A DNA stretch of 64,000 bases. Origin: Chloroflexi bacterium HGW-Chloroflexi-6 (GTDB taxonomy: Bacteria; Chloroflexota; Anaerolineae; Anaerolineales; Villigracilaceae). The translations under genes and the position numbers were made by a program. Numbering within the stretch: position 1 is the first letter of the stretch; every line of letters starts with the position of its first letter. Shown here piece by piece: positions 13,321-21,853 of the stretch. The stretch is from positions 345,135-409,134 of the forward strand of contig PHBU01000011.1 in the NCBI GenBank assembly GCA_002840685.1, in the 5' to 3' direction. The notes below the pieces were generated by a model. The model searched no databases and was not told the DNA's origin. It saw only the letters and a program-made list of their open reading frames with translations.

Positions 13321-14505
13321 ATGTCCTTTGTCGAAAACGCCCAGAAAGTCTTGAAACAGAACATTCGCGAATATGGCATGTACATTGCCCTGTTCGTGAT
13401 CATGGCAATTTTTACATTTACGACGGATGGTATGTTCATTTCGTCGCGCAATATCAGCAACCTGTTCAACCAGACCGGTTACATCGCAGTACTGGCAGTT
13501 GGCATGACCCTGGTCATCGTCATTCGCCACATCGATCTTTCCGTTGGCTTCCTGGCCGGTTTTCTCGGCGCGGTGGCAGCGATCGCCCTGGCCTTCTGGC
13601 AACTGCCAGTTTGGCTGGTCATCCCGCTCGTGCTGGGGCTGGGCATCTTGGGCGGATTGATAACGGCCTTCCTGGTTGCACAGTTTAAAATTCCCTCGTT
13701 TGTGGCTTCACTGGCCGGATGGCTCATCTTTCGCGGGGCGCTGGTACTGGTGACAGCCGGAACCGGCACGATCATTGTCCCCGATGCCGCTTTCAATGCG
13801 ATCGGTAACGGATTTATCCCCGACATTCCCGATATTGGGTTTCTTTCCGATATCCACAAACTGACCCTTTTGCTGGGTCTGGCAGCCGTGGTATTTTTCA
13901 TCTTTGGTGAGATCAACAGCCGCAAAAAGAAGCAGGCTTACAACTTTGAAGTCCTGCCCATGGATATGTTCGTGCTCAAAATGGTTTTTATCTCGATCCT
14001 GATCGGGCTGATCACCTGGGTGCTGGCAGGTTATAACGGCATCTCATGGACGGTGGTCATCGTTTTGATCGTGGTTGCGATCTATCATTTCATCACCACC
14101 CAAATGGTACTTGGCCGTCACATTTACGCCATCGGCGGCAACCCTGAAGCGGCAGAGTTAAGCGGCATCAATGTCAAGAATATGATTTATATCGTATTTG
14201 GCTCGATGGGTATGCTCTCGGCGCTCTCCGGCATCCTGTTCACTTCGCGTTTGCAATCGGCCACCACCACGGCCGGCACCCTGTTCGAGTTGGACGCCAT
14301 CGCGGCAGCCTATGTTGGCGGTGTGTCGGCGGCAGGCGGCGTCGGCAAAGTGACCGGCTCGATCATCGGCGCGCTGGTGATGATGTCGCTAACCAGCGGC
14401 ATGAACTTGATGGGTATCGACATTTCCCTGCAATACATCGTGCGCGGCGCAGTCCTCGCGGCCGCAGTTATCTTCGATGTCGCCACGCGCAATCGTAGCA
14501 AATAA
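13321..14505 (+). CDS. gguB: Multiple-monosaccharide ABC transporter permease (GguB/MmsB type)
   Basis: The 394-residue polytopic inner-membrane protein has the BPD_transp_2 fold: LAVGMTLVIVIRHIDLSVG near residue 58 and the coupling-loop region RHIYAIGGNPEAAELSGINV near residue 264, both typical of monosaccharide permeases. The N-terminus KQNIREYGMYIALFVIMAIF matches GguB-like proteins. The ATG at 13321 follows GAGGAGG, which overlaps the gguA stop, so the two are coupled. About 394 residues is normal for GguB and longer than RbsC. It forms the channel for the double binding protein. Confidence 0.93.
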   Translation: MSFVENAQKVLKQNIREYGMYIALFVIMAIFTFTTDGMFISSRNISNLFNQTGYIAVLAVGMTLVIVIRHIDLSVGFLAGFLGAVAAIALAFWQLPVWLVIPLVLGLGILGGLITAFLVAQFKIPSFVASLAGWLIFRGALVLVTAGTGTIIVPDAAFNAIGNGFIPDIPDIGFLSDIHKLTLLLGLAAVVFFIFGEINSRKKKQAYNFEVLPMDMFVLKMVFISILIGLITWVLAGYNGISWTVVIVLIVVAIYHFITTQMVLGRHIYAIGGNPEAAELSGINVKNMIYIVFGSMGMLSALSGILFTSRLQSATTTAGTLFELDAIAAAYVGGVSAAGGVGKVTGSIIGALVMMSLTSGMNLMGIDISLQYIVRGAVLAAAVIFDVATRNRSK

Positions 14506-14520
14506 ATAATCTTACACAGG

Positions 14521-14566
14521 TTAAACGAAGACAGGTTGTCGCAAATGACAACCTGTCTTCGTTTAA
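14521..14566 (+). terminator. 20-bp perfect stem terminator of the sugar uptake operon
   Basis: Arms 14521-14540 and 14547-14566 are perfectly complementary around a 6-nt loop, starting 15 bp after the permease stop. The T stretch in the descending arm is short but the stem is very stable. Confidence 0.8.
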
Positions 14567-14748
14567 AACATGGGTACAATTTTCACCCCGATGAAGATTT
14601 TTAAGCACACCGCTGCTTACCCGGAAGCCTGTCACCAGCACGGACTCAGTTCAGCCTGTCCCCAGTTAAAATGGTTAACTCTGTCCATGAACTTTTCAGG
14701 CGGCGCCCATTAGCGCATCACCTGCTGCATCTGATGACAACAAATTCA

Positions 14749-14777
14749 TTGACCGCCATCCAGCAAAGGTATAAAAT
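14749..14777 (+). promoter_or_regulatory. Probable promoter of the LacI-type regulator; remainder of 14567-14886 empty
   Basis: TTGACC (14749-14754), a 17-bp spacer and TAAAAT (14772-14777) lie ~110 bp before the regulator start. In the rest of this ~320-bp gap I see no gene, RNA fold or clear LacI-type palindrome. Confidence 0.5.
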
Positions 14778-14886
14778 CTTTCTTTGTGGCGGGAACCTGC
14801 AAATCAACCATAATAAAACCCGGTCTCTGCAAAGATACTCGTTTTAATGCTCGTGCCTGTTTCAAACTTCTCAAAGACTGAACTAT

Positions 14887-15918
14887 ATGACATCAAACTC
14901 ACTGTCAAAAGTCAAGCTCGTCGATATTGCCCGCGTTGCCGGGGTGTCCGTCTCCGCTGTTTCGATGGCCCTGCATCAAAAGCCAGGCCTGCAGGCTGGA
15001 ACCCGTCAGCGCATCCTGGAATCTGCCGAAGAGCTGGGCTACCGTCACAAAGTTGAACTGCCTGCCGTCAAACTTCGCACGGTCGGCCTGGTCATCAAAT
15101 CGGACCCTGGCCTGTCGCCGCAGGCCAACCCCTTCTATTCCTATATCCTTGAAGGGATCGAAGAAACCTGCCGTCGCAAACGCATCAACCTGCTTTACGC
15201 CAGCATGCCGGTTAACGAGCACAACATTCCACTCGAAACACCCTCCCTTCTGACCGATCCAACCGCGGACGGTATCTTGCTGGTCGGCGCATTCGTCAAC
15301 CGCACCTTGAGCGAAATTTTACGAAAGACCACCCTGCCATTGGTGCTGGTCGATGCCTATTCCGAATTCGGCGATTACGACTCAGTGGTTTCAGACAACC
15401 TGTTTTCGGCGCGCCAAGCCGTCCTGCACCTGATCGAACGCGGACATCGCCATATCGGTATTGTCGGCAGCGCGCCAGACGCCTACCCCAGCATCATCGA
15501 GCGTTTGCGCGGTTACGAACAGGCCATCAGAGACCACCGGTTGACTTTTTATTACATTGACAGCGACTTTGACCGGCTCTCTGCCTATCAAGCCACCACC
15601 GCCGCGCTCAAGAAATTTCCACAACTGACGGCTATCTTCGGCTGCAACGATGACCTGACCCTGGGGGCTATGAGCGCCGCCCGGGACCTGGGTAAGCGCA
15701 TCCCCGAAGACATCTCCTTCGTTGGCTTCGATGATATCGAACTGGCAGCCCACGCCACCCCACCCCTGACCACCATGCGCGTCGACAAGCGCGGCATGGG
15801 GCGCATCGCCGTGCAACTGCTCAGCGACCGCATCGAATACCCCGAGTCAACACCCATCATCGCAGCCCTGCACGCCCGCCTGGTCGAGCGCGATTCAGTG
15901 GCACAACTTTTCAGCTGA
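14887..15918 (+). CDS. LacI-family transcriptional regulator
   Basis: The 343-residue protein has an N-terminal LacI helix-turn-helix (VKLVDIARVAGVSVSAVSMA, then QRILESAEELGY). A periplasmic-binding-protein-like effector domain begins near residue 63 (RTVGLVIKSD) and contains GILLVGAFVN, HRHIGIVGSAP, AIFGCNDDLTLGA and ISFVGFDDIELA, all usual family landmarks. It follows the sugar uptake operon but has its own promoter and is separated by a strong terminator. A role in controlling the adjacent transporter or the carbohydrate-active SLH genes is likely but not shown. The ribosome site is weak. Confidence 0.9.
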   Translation: MTSNSLSKVKLVDIARVAGVSVSAVSMALHQKPGLQAGTRQRILESAEELGYRHKVELPAVKLRTVGLVIKSDPGLSPQANPFYSYILEGIEETCRRKRINLLYASMPVNEHNIPLETPSLLTDPTADGILLVGAFVNRTLSEILRKTTLPLVLVDAYSEFGDYDSVVSDNLFSARQAVLHLIERGHRHIGIVGSAPDAYPSIIERLRGYEQAIRDHRLTFYYIDSDFDRLSAYQATTAALKKFPQLTAIFGCNDDLTLGAMSAARDLGKRIPEDISFVGFDDIELAAHATPPLTTMRVDKRGMGRIAVQLLSDRIEYPESTPIIAALHARLVERDSVAQLFS

Positions 15919-15939
15919 TAGTAGCCACAAATACCGAAC

Positions 15940-15974
15940 AAAAACGGTTGCCCAATATTGCGGCAACCGTTTTT
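15940..15974. terminator. Bidirectional terminator between lacI-type gene and SLH gene
   Basis: A 13-bp stem (15940-15952 with 15962-15974) starts with five A and ends with five T. It can serve the regulator gene on the plus strand and the convergent SLH gene on the minus strand. Confidence 0.88.
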
Positions 15975-16029
15975 GCTTCATTCCAGCATGGTTAATTTAC
16001 AGCATCTGTTATGACATGAAAACAGTTCA

Positions 16030-17436
16030 CTATGGCAAATCGAATGTCCGCACCAAGAAGATAGCCATTTGGGCGCGGGTCACCGGCGATTCGGGGCAGT
16101 AGTTGTTGCTGCCACAACCACTGGTGATCCCTTCTATTGCCAGTTGTTCGATCCAGGCGGCGGCCCAATGATTCGCAGGAACATCATCAAACGTTGTGCC
16201 GCCTGCTGCGGGCGGCGAGTACAACTTGCCGTGTTCTGCCTTGAGCAGGAAAACAGCCATTTGGGCGCGGGTAACCGAGTAGTCAGGACAGTAATTGCCG
16301 CTGCCGCAGCCGCTGGTAATACCATCATTGGCCAGTTGCTCAACCCAGCTTGCCGCCCAGTAGGAGGCTGGAACATCGTTAAATCGTGTTCCAGTGGCGG
16401 ATGGTGGGGAAAAGGTTGAACCATTCATACCGCGTTCAAGGAAAATCGCCATTTGGGCGCGGGTAACGGTTTTCTCGGGGCAATATCGCAACGGGTTGGT
16501 AGCGCAGCCGCCAGTGATTCCGGCTTTGTACAGGCTCTCGATATACTGCCAGGCAGGGTGATTTACCGGCACATCAAAAAAAGTGGTATCAGAAGTTCCC
16601 GACCAACCGGCCAGCCGGGCCATGAGCCACCAGAAGGCCTGACCCTTGCGCAGGCAATTGAACCCGTGCGAATGTGCGCAGTCGTCCGGCAAAGTTCCGC
16701 AATTGTGAGTTGCGCACCAGGAAGTGCACCAGGCGCAATCATCGCTTGCATCAGGATAATAATTTCCATCGGGATCATAACTTTCAATATCCGCAAAATC
16801 AAAAAGGATTTTGTTGTTTGCAATTGCATAGTTTCGAATTTGCTGATTACGAATTTTTAAATTTCCAGATTCCCCGGAACCGTCCAGGTGGCCGGTCATG
16901 TAAACAAACTCGACATTGGGGTAATCAATTTCGAGTTGGTTCATCAGGCTAAGATAGGTGTTAATATCCGCACTAGTGGCCCAACTGACTTCTCCACACC
17001 ATGACCACATAACCACGTTACGACTGGGGCCGGTTCCGCCTGGACCTGTCAGGTAGGTGCGGGTTAAAGATGCCCATGTCACCCGGTCAGGGGCACCCAA
17101 GTCTCCTGACGGGGTGTAATCGTCCAGTGACAGAACACCTTCATTAATGCTGCCATCCTGGTTAAATACATAAAGCGGATTAACAACCTGGATACTACCC
17201 ATCCCGCTAACCAGCTGACTTCCGTGGGATGTGTGACCGTAGCTGAGTCGCAGCATTGCCTTGGCCTGTTCGATCCAATAATCGGGAATTTGGGTAATAT
17301 CGGTATGTCTGTGGTCCACGATGATCGGGGCACTACGCGCTTGGGTTACTGAACGCGCAGTTGCGCCAAGACTTGACAGGCTCAGCGCAATAAGAAGAAA
17401 GAACAAAATTGCAAAAGAATAGATGCGGCGAAACAT
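16030..17436 (-). CDS. Secreted SLH protein with an N-terminal domain of unknown function
   Basis: The 468-residue protein has a signal peptide (hydrophobic ~8-25). A ~250-residue domain follows with HTSHGSQL near residue 68, MWSWCGEVSW near 145 and FVYMTGHLDGSG near 175; the late DFADIESYDPDGNYYP segment is compatible with an SGNH-like esterase fold, but I cannot assign it. Several cysteines (WCTSWCATHNC) suggest extracellular disulfides. The last ~185 residues are three SLH repeats, each with a cysteine pair (for example GCGSGNYCP) and TRAQMAIFL. SLH repeats anchor proteins to wall polymer. A GGAGG lies five bases before the ATG. Its SLH part is very similar to that of the next gene. Confidence 0.85.
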   Translation of the reverse strand: MFRRIYSFAILFFLLIALSLSSLGATARSVTQARSAPIIVDHRHTDITQIPDYWIEQAKAMLRLSYGHTSHGSQLVSGMGSIQVVNPLYVFNQDGSINEGVLSLDDYTPSGDLGAPDRVTWASLTRTYLTGPGGTGPSRNVVMWSWCGEVSWATSADINTYLSLMNQLEIDYPNVEFVYMTGHLDGSGESGNLKIRNQQIRNYAIANNKILFDFADIESYDPDGNYYPDASDDCAWCTSWCATHNCGTLPDDCAHSHGFNCLRKGQAFWWLMARLAGWSGTSDTTFFDVPVNHPAWQYIESLYKAGITGGCATNPLRYCPEKTVTRAQMAIFLERGMNGSTFSPPSATGTRFNDVPASYWAASWVEQLANDGITSGCGSGNYCPDYSVTRAQMAVFLLKAEHGKLYSPPAAGGTTFDDVPANHWAAAWIEQLAIEGITSGCGSNNYCPESPVTRAQMAIFLVRTFDLP

Positions 17437-17589
17437 AATCCCTCCCAGGATAAGTAGAATACCCTAATTATCAACCCTGGCAGAAAAGCCACAATAGGTG
17501 ATTTGTACCCCCAATCACAAACAAAAGCATTTACTATGCTAAACATACTTTCGAGATTTCAAATGGCTTTGGTAAAAGCTCTCGCGGAC

Positions 17590-17641
17590 AAAAAAATGGG
17601 CTAAAACATCTTCTGACTATGAATAAGATGTTTTAGCCCAT
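17590..17641 (-). terminator. Intrinsic terminator of the GH26-like SLH gene
   Basis: A 17-bp perfect stem (17596-17612 with 17625-17641) is followed, on the minus strand, by seven T. It lies 110 bp after the stop at 17752 and separates that gene from 16030-17436. The rest of 17437-17751 holds no gene that I can see. Confidence 0.9.
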
Positions 17642-17751
17642 ATTGGAGCTTGGTTTATCTGAGACTGCATAGGATTAGCTGGTTTGAGCCAGTCCCATGA
17701 ACGATGGAAAATCAGCTTACAAGCGTAAAAAGATTGTTGCCAGCTTTAAAT

Positions 17752-19461
17752 CTACGGCAAGTTAAACGTTCGCACCAGAAAAACTGCCATTTGGGCGCGG
17801 GTCACTGGCGATTCGGGGCAGTAGTTGCCGCTGCCACAGCCGCCGGTGATGCCTTCAACCGCCAGTTGTTCGATCCAGGCGGCGGCCCAATGATTTGCAG
17901 GGACATCCCCAAACATGGTGCCGCTTGCCGCGGGCGGTGAGTACGACTTGCCGTGTTCTGCCTTGAGCAGGAAGATGGCCATTTGGGCGCGGGTGACCGA
18001 GTAATCGGGGCAGTAATTGCCGCTGCCGCAACCGCTGGTAATGCCATCTTCAGCCAGTTGCTCGACCCAGCTTGCCGCCCAGTAGGAGGCTGGAACATCA
18101 CTAAATCGTGTTCCAGTGGCCGGGGGTGGGGAAAAGGCCGAGCCATTCATGCCGCGTTCAAGGAAAATCGCCATTTGGGCGCGGGTAACAGGGTTGCTGG
18201 GGCAATATTTTAATTCGGGGTTGACGGCACAGCCACCTGTGATGCCGGCATTGTACAGGCTGTGGACATAATCGTAATACCAAACGTTTGGTGCGCCGCT
18301 GAACGGATGACTCGGCTGCACATCTGCAAAGGTATAACTGACATCGGCAAAGGCGATATTCTGCCAGTTACTGCTGTTTGTGGCCCATTTGCCAAAGCGC
18401 GCATCCTTCATCATGTTCAAGAATCCCGTTTCGCCACTCGAACCGCCGTAATAAACGCGATAATCAGCCCCGCCAGGACAGTTTGCAATGGTGCCAGATT
18501 CGGCTTTCAGTTTATTGAAGTAGATAATAGCGCGGACTGCGGGATAATCGGCCAGTTTGTCGAAGGTATCCTCAATCCAAAAGCTTTTGGTTTGATTGGG
18601 GTCGGCAGGATCATCAGGCACATTGACAGTTGCGGTCTGCGCAATAAAGATCGGTTTGCCTGGAGCCATCACGCGCATACGATCGAGATAAAGCTTCATG
18701 GTTGTATCAAAGGTATCCCAACTACGCCAGGGGGTATTTTCTGGGCAGCCTCCGAAATTATAGGAACTGAAAGCAATAACATCAACGTACCCGTCGCCAG
18801 GGTAGTAATACTCAAAGGATTTCCAGGGGTGGTTTACATCATGCCAGCCATTGGGCGCAAAAACCCAGCGTATGGCGCTATCGGGCACACCCTGGTTCTC
18901 AAAAACCTGGCGAATACGCAGAAAAGCCTGGATAAAGGTTGCACCGTCTGACCCATAGGCAACCCACTCGCCATTCATTTCGGGCAGCGGCGCGATATAG
19001 GCAAATTTGCTCGAGCCGGCCCAGGTCTTAAAGTGGTTGGCCCAGGCTGCGAGTTGGGTATCGCAGGAACCAGCAGCGATTGTGGAGGCAGTGGCGCAGT
19101 TCGGAACGTAGTAAGACCCTTCCCAACTTTCACTGGGCATCAGGTTGACAAAGGGCACAAAGCCGTTATCCCAGGCTGCGTTCAGTTCATGGGGCACATT
19201 CCAGGTTGGGTTGAAGGTAAGGGTCATGAAATCGCCTGCAAAGGTTACACCACTGGCACCGTTATTAACCAGCCAGGTATTCATTCCGGCCAGTTCGCCA
19301 ATAGAGCTTTGCAGATCAAGACTGGGATATGCGCCAAACAGGATCGGCAAGCCGGGCGTCCCGGCCTGTGCTGGGGCGGCAGAAACAGGGTTGCCCGCTG
19401 CCGGAAAGAGAAACCCTGTCAGTATTACGAATAGGATGAAGATGGTTGTTGTTTTTTTCAT
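17752..19461 (-). CDS. SLH-anchored GH26-like protein with probable nucleophile loss
   Basis: The 569-residue protein has a signal peptide (~1-29). Residues ~38-345 form a TIM-barrel-like domain similar to GH26 mannanase/lichenase-type enzymes: it opens LFGAYPSLDLQ and has PLPEMNGEWVAYG near residue 158 (acid/base candidate Glu161) and RWVFAPNGW near 198. At the strand-7 position, where a nucleophile Glu is expected (KPIxIAExG), the sequence is KPIFIAQTAT, so Gln275 replaces it. The domain may therefore bind glycans rather than cleave them, or use another residue. Three cysteine-containing SLH repeats end the protein. AAAGGA precedes the ATG. Family assignment is by motif only. Confidence 0.75.
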   Translation of the reverse strand: MKKTTTIFILFVILTGFLFPAAGNPVSAAPAQAGTPGLPILFGAYPSLDLQSSIGELAGMNTWLVNNGASGVTFAGDFMTLTFNPTWNVPHELNAAWDNGFVPFVNLMPSESWEGSYYVPNCATASTIAAGSCDTQLAAWANHFKTWAGSSKFAYIAPLPEMNGEWVAYGSDGATFIQAFLRIRQVFENQGVPDSAIRWVFAPNGWHDVNHPWKSFEYYYPGDGYVDVIAFSSYNFGGCPENTPWRSWDTFDTTMKLYLDRMRVMAPGKPIFIAQTATVNVPDDPADPNQTKSFWIEDTFDKLADYPAVRAIIYFNKLKAESGTIANCPGGADYRVYYGGSSGETGFLNMMKDARFGKWATNSSNWQNIAFADVSYTFADVQPSHPFSGAPNVWYYDYVHSLYNAGITGGCAVNPELKYCPSNPVTRAQMAIFLERGMNGSAFSPPPATGTRFSDVPASYWAASWVEQLAEDGITSGCGSGNYCPDYSVTRAQMAIFLLKAEHGKSYSPPAASGTMFGDVPANHWAAAWIEQLAVEGITGGCGSGNYCPESPVTRAQMAVFLVRTFNLP

Positions 19462-19603
19462 ACCGAATGTCCTTTACAAGATATACATGCTTGTTCTACG
19501 CTCCGTGAAATCAAAAGAAATATTCACAATAGCGCTTATTTAATTATATAAAATTGTCTCACGGATTTGATTAGAACTCGGTAAGCTTTGATAACAATTT
19601 TGC

Positions 19604-19643
19604 AAACAAACCGCCCGGCATTCTTATGCCGGGCGGTTTGTTT
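19604..19643 (-). terminator. GC-rich intrinsic terminator
   Basis: A 17-bp stem (19604-19620 with 19627-19643) has a 6-nt loop. On the minus strand it ends TTTGTTT, just after the stop of the single-SLH gene at 19667. Confidence 0.85.
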
Positions 19644-19666
19644 AGAATTTGAATATTGCCGTTTAA

Positions 19667-20497
19667 TTACTCGCCTTCCTCCGGCCCATACGATGGCACT
19701 ATATCAGGATTGGCTTCCTGCATGAAACTTGGCGCTTCCAGGCCATAGATATAGCCCGGGCCAAGATCACTGGCGCTCAAGATAAAGGCTACACCGTCGG
19801 CGCTGACATAAGCGGCTGTGGTCGGAAAAGTTACCCCAACCAGCAATAACAGGGTGTTATCCGGGTAGTACGAGTATGCTGTCGCAAACTGGTAGAGGCG
19901 GCAACCATAACCTGTTCGGTCCGTATCGTCTGTCAGGGTATTCAGGGTTTCGAACACGCCCGAAGCGCCGTAGAATTTTTCGTGACGGATGTTGACCGAA
20001 GTGATCACGGCACCACTTACGGTTTCATAACAAAACAAAACCCCTTTAAAATAAGTGGTTTTGCCATACAGGGTACTGGGCAAAGTGGGTGTTACCTGGA
20101 AATATTTTGTACCGGTTGTGGATGCTGCCAAATGGGTCCGGATTGTGAAAGGTTCAACATAGGCGCCGGCAACTCCACTGTTTGCTGCCCAGGAATTGGG
20201 ACCTGAATTGAAGTAGTGATCAGCAACGGTCGGCGGAATTTGGGACTGTTTTTGCATCATGACCGCCATTTCAGCCCGGGTGACATTGTTGGCAGGTTTG
20301 TAAGTGCCATCCGGATAGCCACCTGAAATTCCTTTTTCTTTCATCCAACAAATGAAGGTTTCTGCCCAATGGCCGTTGGTATCAGAGAAACAACCGGTGG
20401 CCGCCAAAGGCGAAGCCGAAGCCTGGCCAAGTGTGAAAACGGCCAGCAATAGCGCGCCGAGCAGCGCGCCCAACACGAACGGGGTCAAGCGTTTCAT
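19667..20497 (-). CDS. Secreted protein with one SLH repeat and a unique C-terminal domain
   Basis: The 276-residue protein has a signal peptide (~1-30, MKRLTPFVLGALLGALL). It has one SLH repeat at ~35-90 (HWAETFICWMKEKGISGGYP, then NVTRAEMAVMM). A ~180-residue C-terminal domain has predicted beta strands and no match I recognise. Unlike its neighbours, the SLH lies at the N-terminus, is single, and has a different cysteine arrangement. The ATG at 20497 follows AAAGGAGG at seven bases and starts a proper signal peptide; the reading frame remains open to 20806, but that extension lacks both. Confidence 0.75.
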   Translation of the reverse strand: MKRLTPFVLGALLGALLLAVFTLGQASASPLAATGCFSDTNGHWAETFICWMKEKGISGGYPDGTYKPANNVTRAEMAVMMQKQSQIPPTVADHYFNSGPNSWAANSGVAGAYVEPFTIRTHLAASTTGTKYFQVTPTLPSTLYGKTTYFKGVLFCYETVSGAVITSVNIRHEKFYGASGVFETLNTLTDDTDRTGYGCRLYQFATAYSYYPDNTLLLLVGVTFPTTAAYVSADGVAFILSASDLGPGYIYGLEAPSFMQEANPDIVPSYGPEEGE

Positions 20498-20778
20498 GAG
20501 TGCCTCCTTTGAATGCACAAAACATTTCGCAATCCACCCCGGATTGTGATTAATTTCATAATACATCGAATCGAGGGCTGTTTCAACAGACAACTGCCGC
20601 GCTAATGTTAAGGAGGTCAACCTGTTTTTCCCATTTCTGCGCCTCGGATGGCCAGCAAGGCGTTCATGATAAAATACAGCCGATGTTCTGCTAGGTTGCA
20701 TGAATACTATCCCGATCATGTATCCGCCTGCAAAATCTTGATACGGTTGTGCCACAATAGTGCAAGGAAATTTCGTAA
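20498..20778. other. Divergent intergenic region before the polysaccharide operon
   Basis: This ~280-bp gap must contain the promoters of the single-SLH gene (minus) and of the polysaccharide operon (plus). I found no convincing -35/-10 pair and no hairpin. Confidence 0.4.
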
Positions 20779-21840
20779 ATGCGGAAAATTTACTTCCTTT
20801 TTCCAAGAATGAACATCAACGCGGGTGGGCATCTTGCGCAGTTAATGTTATTTGAAAACGCAAAAAGTATTTGCCCGGTTGAGGCCGTAACCTATGAGGC
20901 TCGCGAGGAAGGTACACTTTTTTTGGATGAAGTGCTTTCTAAAAACGATGACAACGATCAGGTAATGTTCTTTGCACACTGGGGGCCGCACGTGAGTGCG
21001 CTAATTCAACAATTAGCGAGTAAAAACGTTGTCTATGTTTCTTATAGCACCGGGTATGGATTCAAAATTCCCCCAAGCGTTCCCATTCTTGCTGGCAGCA
21101 AGCACACGCAAGCCTATTGGGGCAAATATTCGCCCAATTCCCCAATCTTCTACTTGCCATGCGAAATACCAGAAAAATTCACAAATTTACATCTCAACCG
21201 AGATATTGATGTGCTTGTGCAAAAACGCAAATCATCGCGTTACCTGTTGGAAGAACTGGTCCCCATCCTCCGTCCCCATTGCTCGGTAACGGTTCTCGAT
21301 ACCTGGGTGGAGGATCTGGCGGAAATGTTCAATCGAAGCAAAATTTATCTTTATGATTCTACAGAATATTGGGCACAGCATGGCGTGAGCGAAGGGTTTG
21401 GCTTGCCTCCACTCGAAGCGCTGGCTAGCGGCTGCACGGTTTTCTCCAGCCTGAATGATGCGCTTTCAGATTATTTAGAGCCAGAATTTAACTGTCACCA
21501 ATTGCGCGTCTATTCAAAAGAATACGATGCGGCGCGCATCCTGAACGCATTGAAAGAATGGAAAGATGAGCAGCAGGAACATGATCCGGCACAAAGATAC
21601 AGAAAAATAAGCATCAGAAAAAGCCTGAACGTGGTGCTGGCCCAACTCAATGATTTCTTTGATAAAAAGAAGCTCCATCAAGAAAATATAGCGGATATCG
21701 GTTTGTTGCCCCACGAAGCAGAAATACAGATTCTTCGAGCGCGCCTCGAAAAAATAGAGAACAGCCTCGGCTGGAGGTTGCTGGAACGTCCGCGCATCAT
21801 CTACGCCAAACTTCTTCAGATGTTGAAACGCTCTGGTTAA
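20779..21840 (+). CDS. Glycosyltransferase, GT4-like
   Basis: The 353-residue cytoplasmic protein has a GT-B type C-terminal half. The nucleotide-sugar motif region GVSEGFGLPPLEALASGCTV (~205-225) is characteristic of GT4-like enzymes. The N-terminal half is short and starts KIYFLFPRMNINAGGHLAQL, the usual first strand and glycine-rich loop. A basic, helical C-terminus (SLGWRLLERPRIIYAKLLQM) may lie on the membrane. It is the first gene of a long plus-strand operon with 13 bp or less to the next gene. AAGGAA lies nine bases upstream. The sugar and acceptor are unknown. Confidence 0.85.
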   Translation: MRKIYFLFPRMNINAGGHLAQLMLFENAKSICPVEAVTYEAREEGTLFLDEVLSKNDDNDQVMFFAHWGPHVSALIQQLASKNVVYVSYSTGYGFKIPPSVPILAGSKHTQAYWGKYSPNSPIFYLPCEIPEKFTNLHLNRDIDVLVQKRKSSRYLLEELVPILRPHCSVTVLDTWVEDLAEMFNRSKIYLYDSTEYWAQHGVSEGFGLPPLEALASGCTVFSSLNDALSDYLEPEFNCHQLRVYSKEYDAARILNALKEWKDEQQEHDPAQRYRKISIRKSLNVVLAQLNDFFDKKKLHQENIADIGLLPHEAEIQILRARLEKIENSLGWRLLERPRIIYAKLLQMLKRSG

Positions 21841-21853
21841 TAATGAATAGGAA

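Noticed and set aside
20498..20806. N-terminal extension of the single-SLH protein
   Set aside because: A clear signal peptide with AAAGGAGG starts at 20497, and the extension overlaps the divergent glycosyltransferase start.
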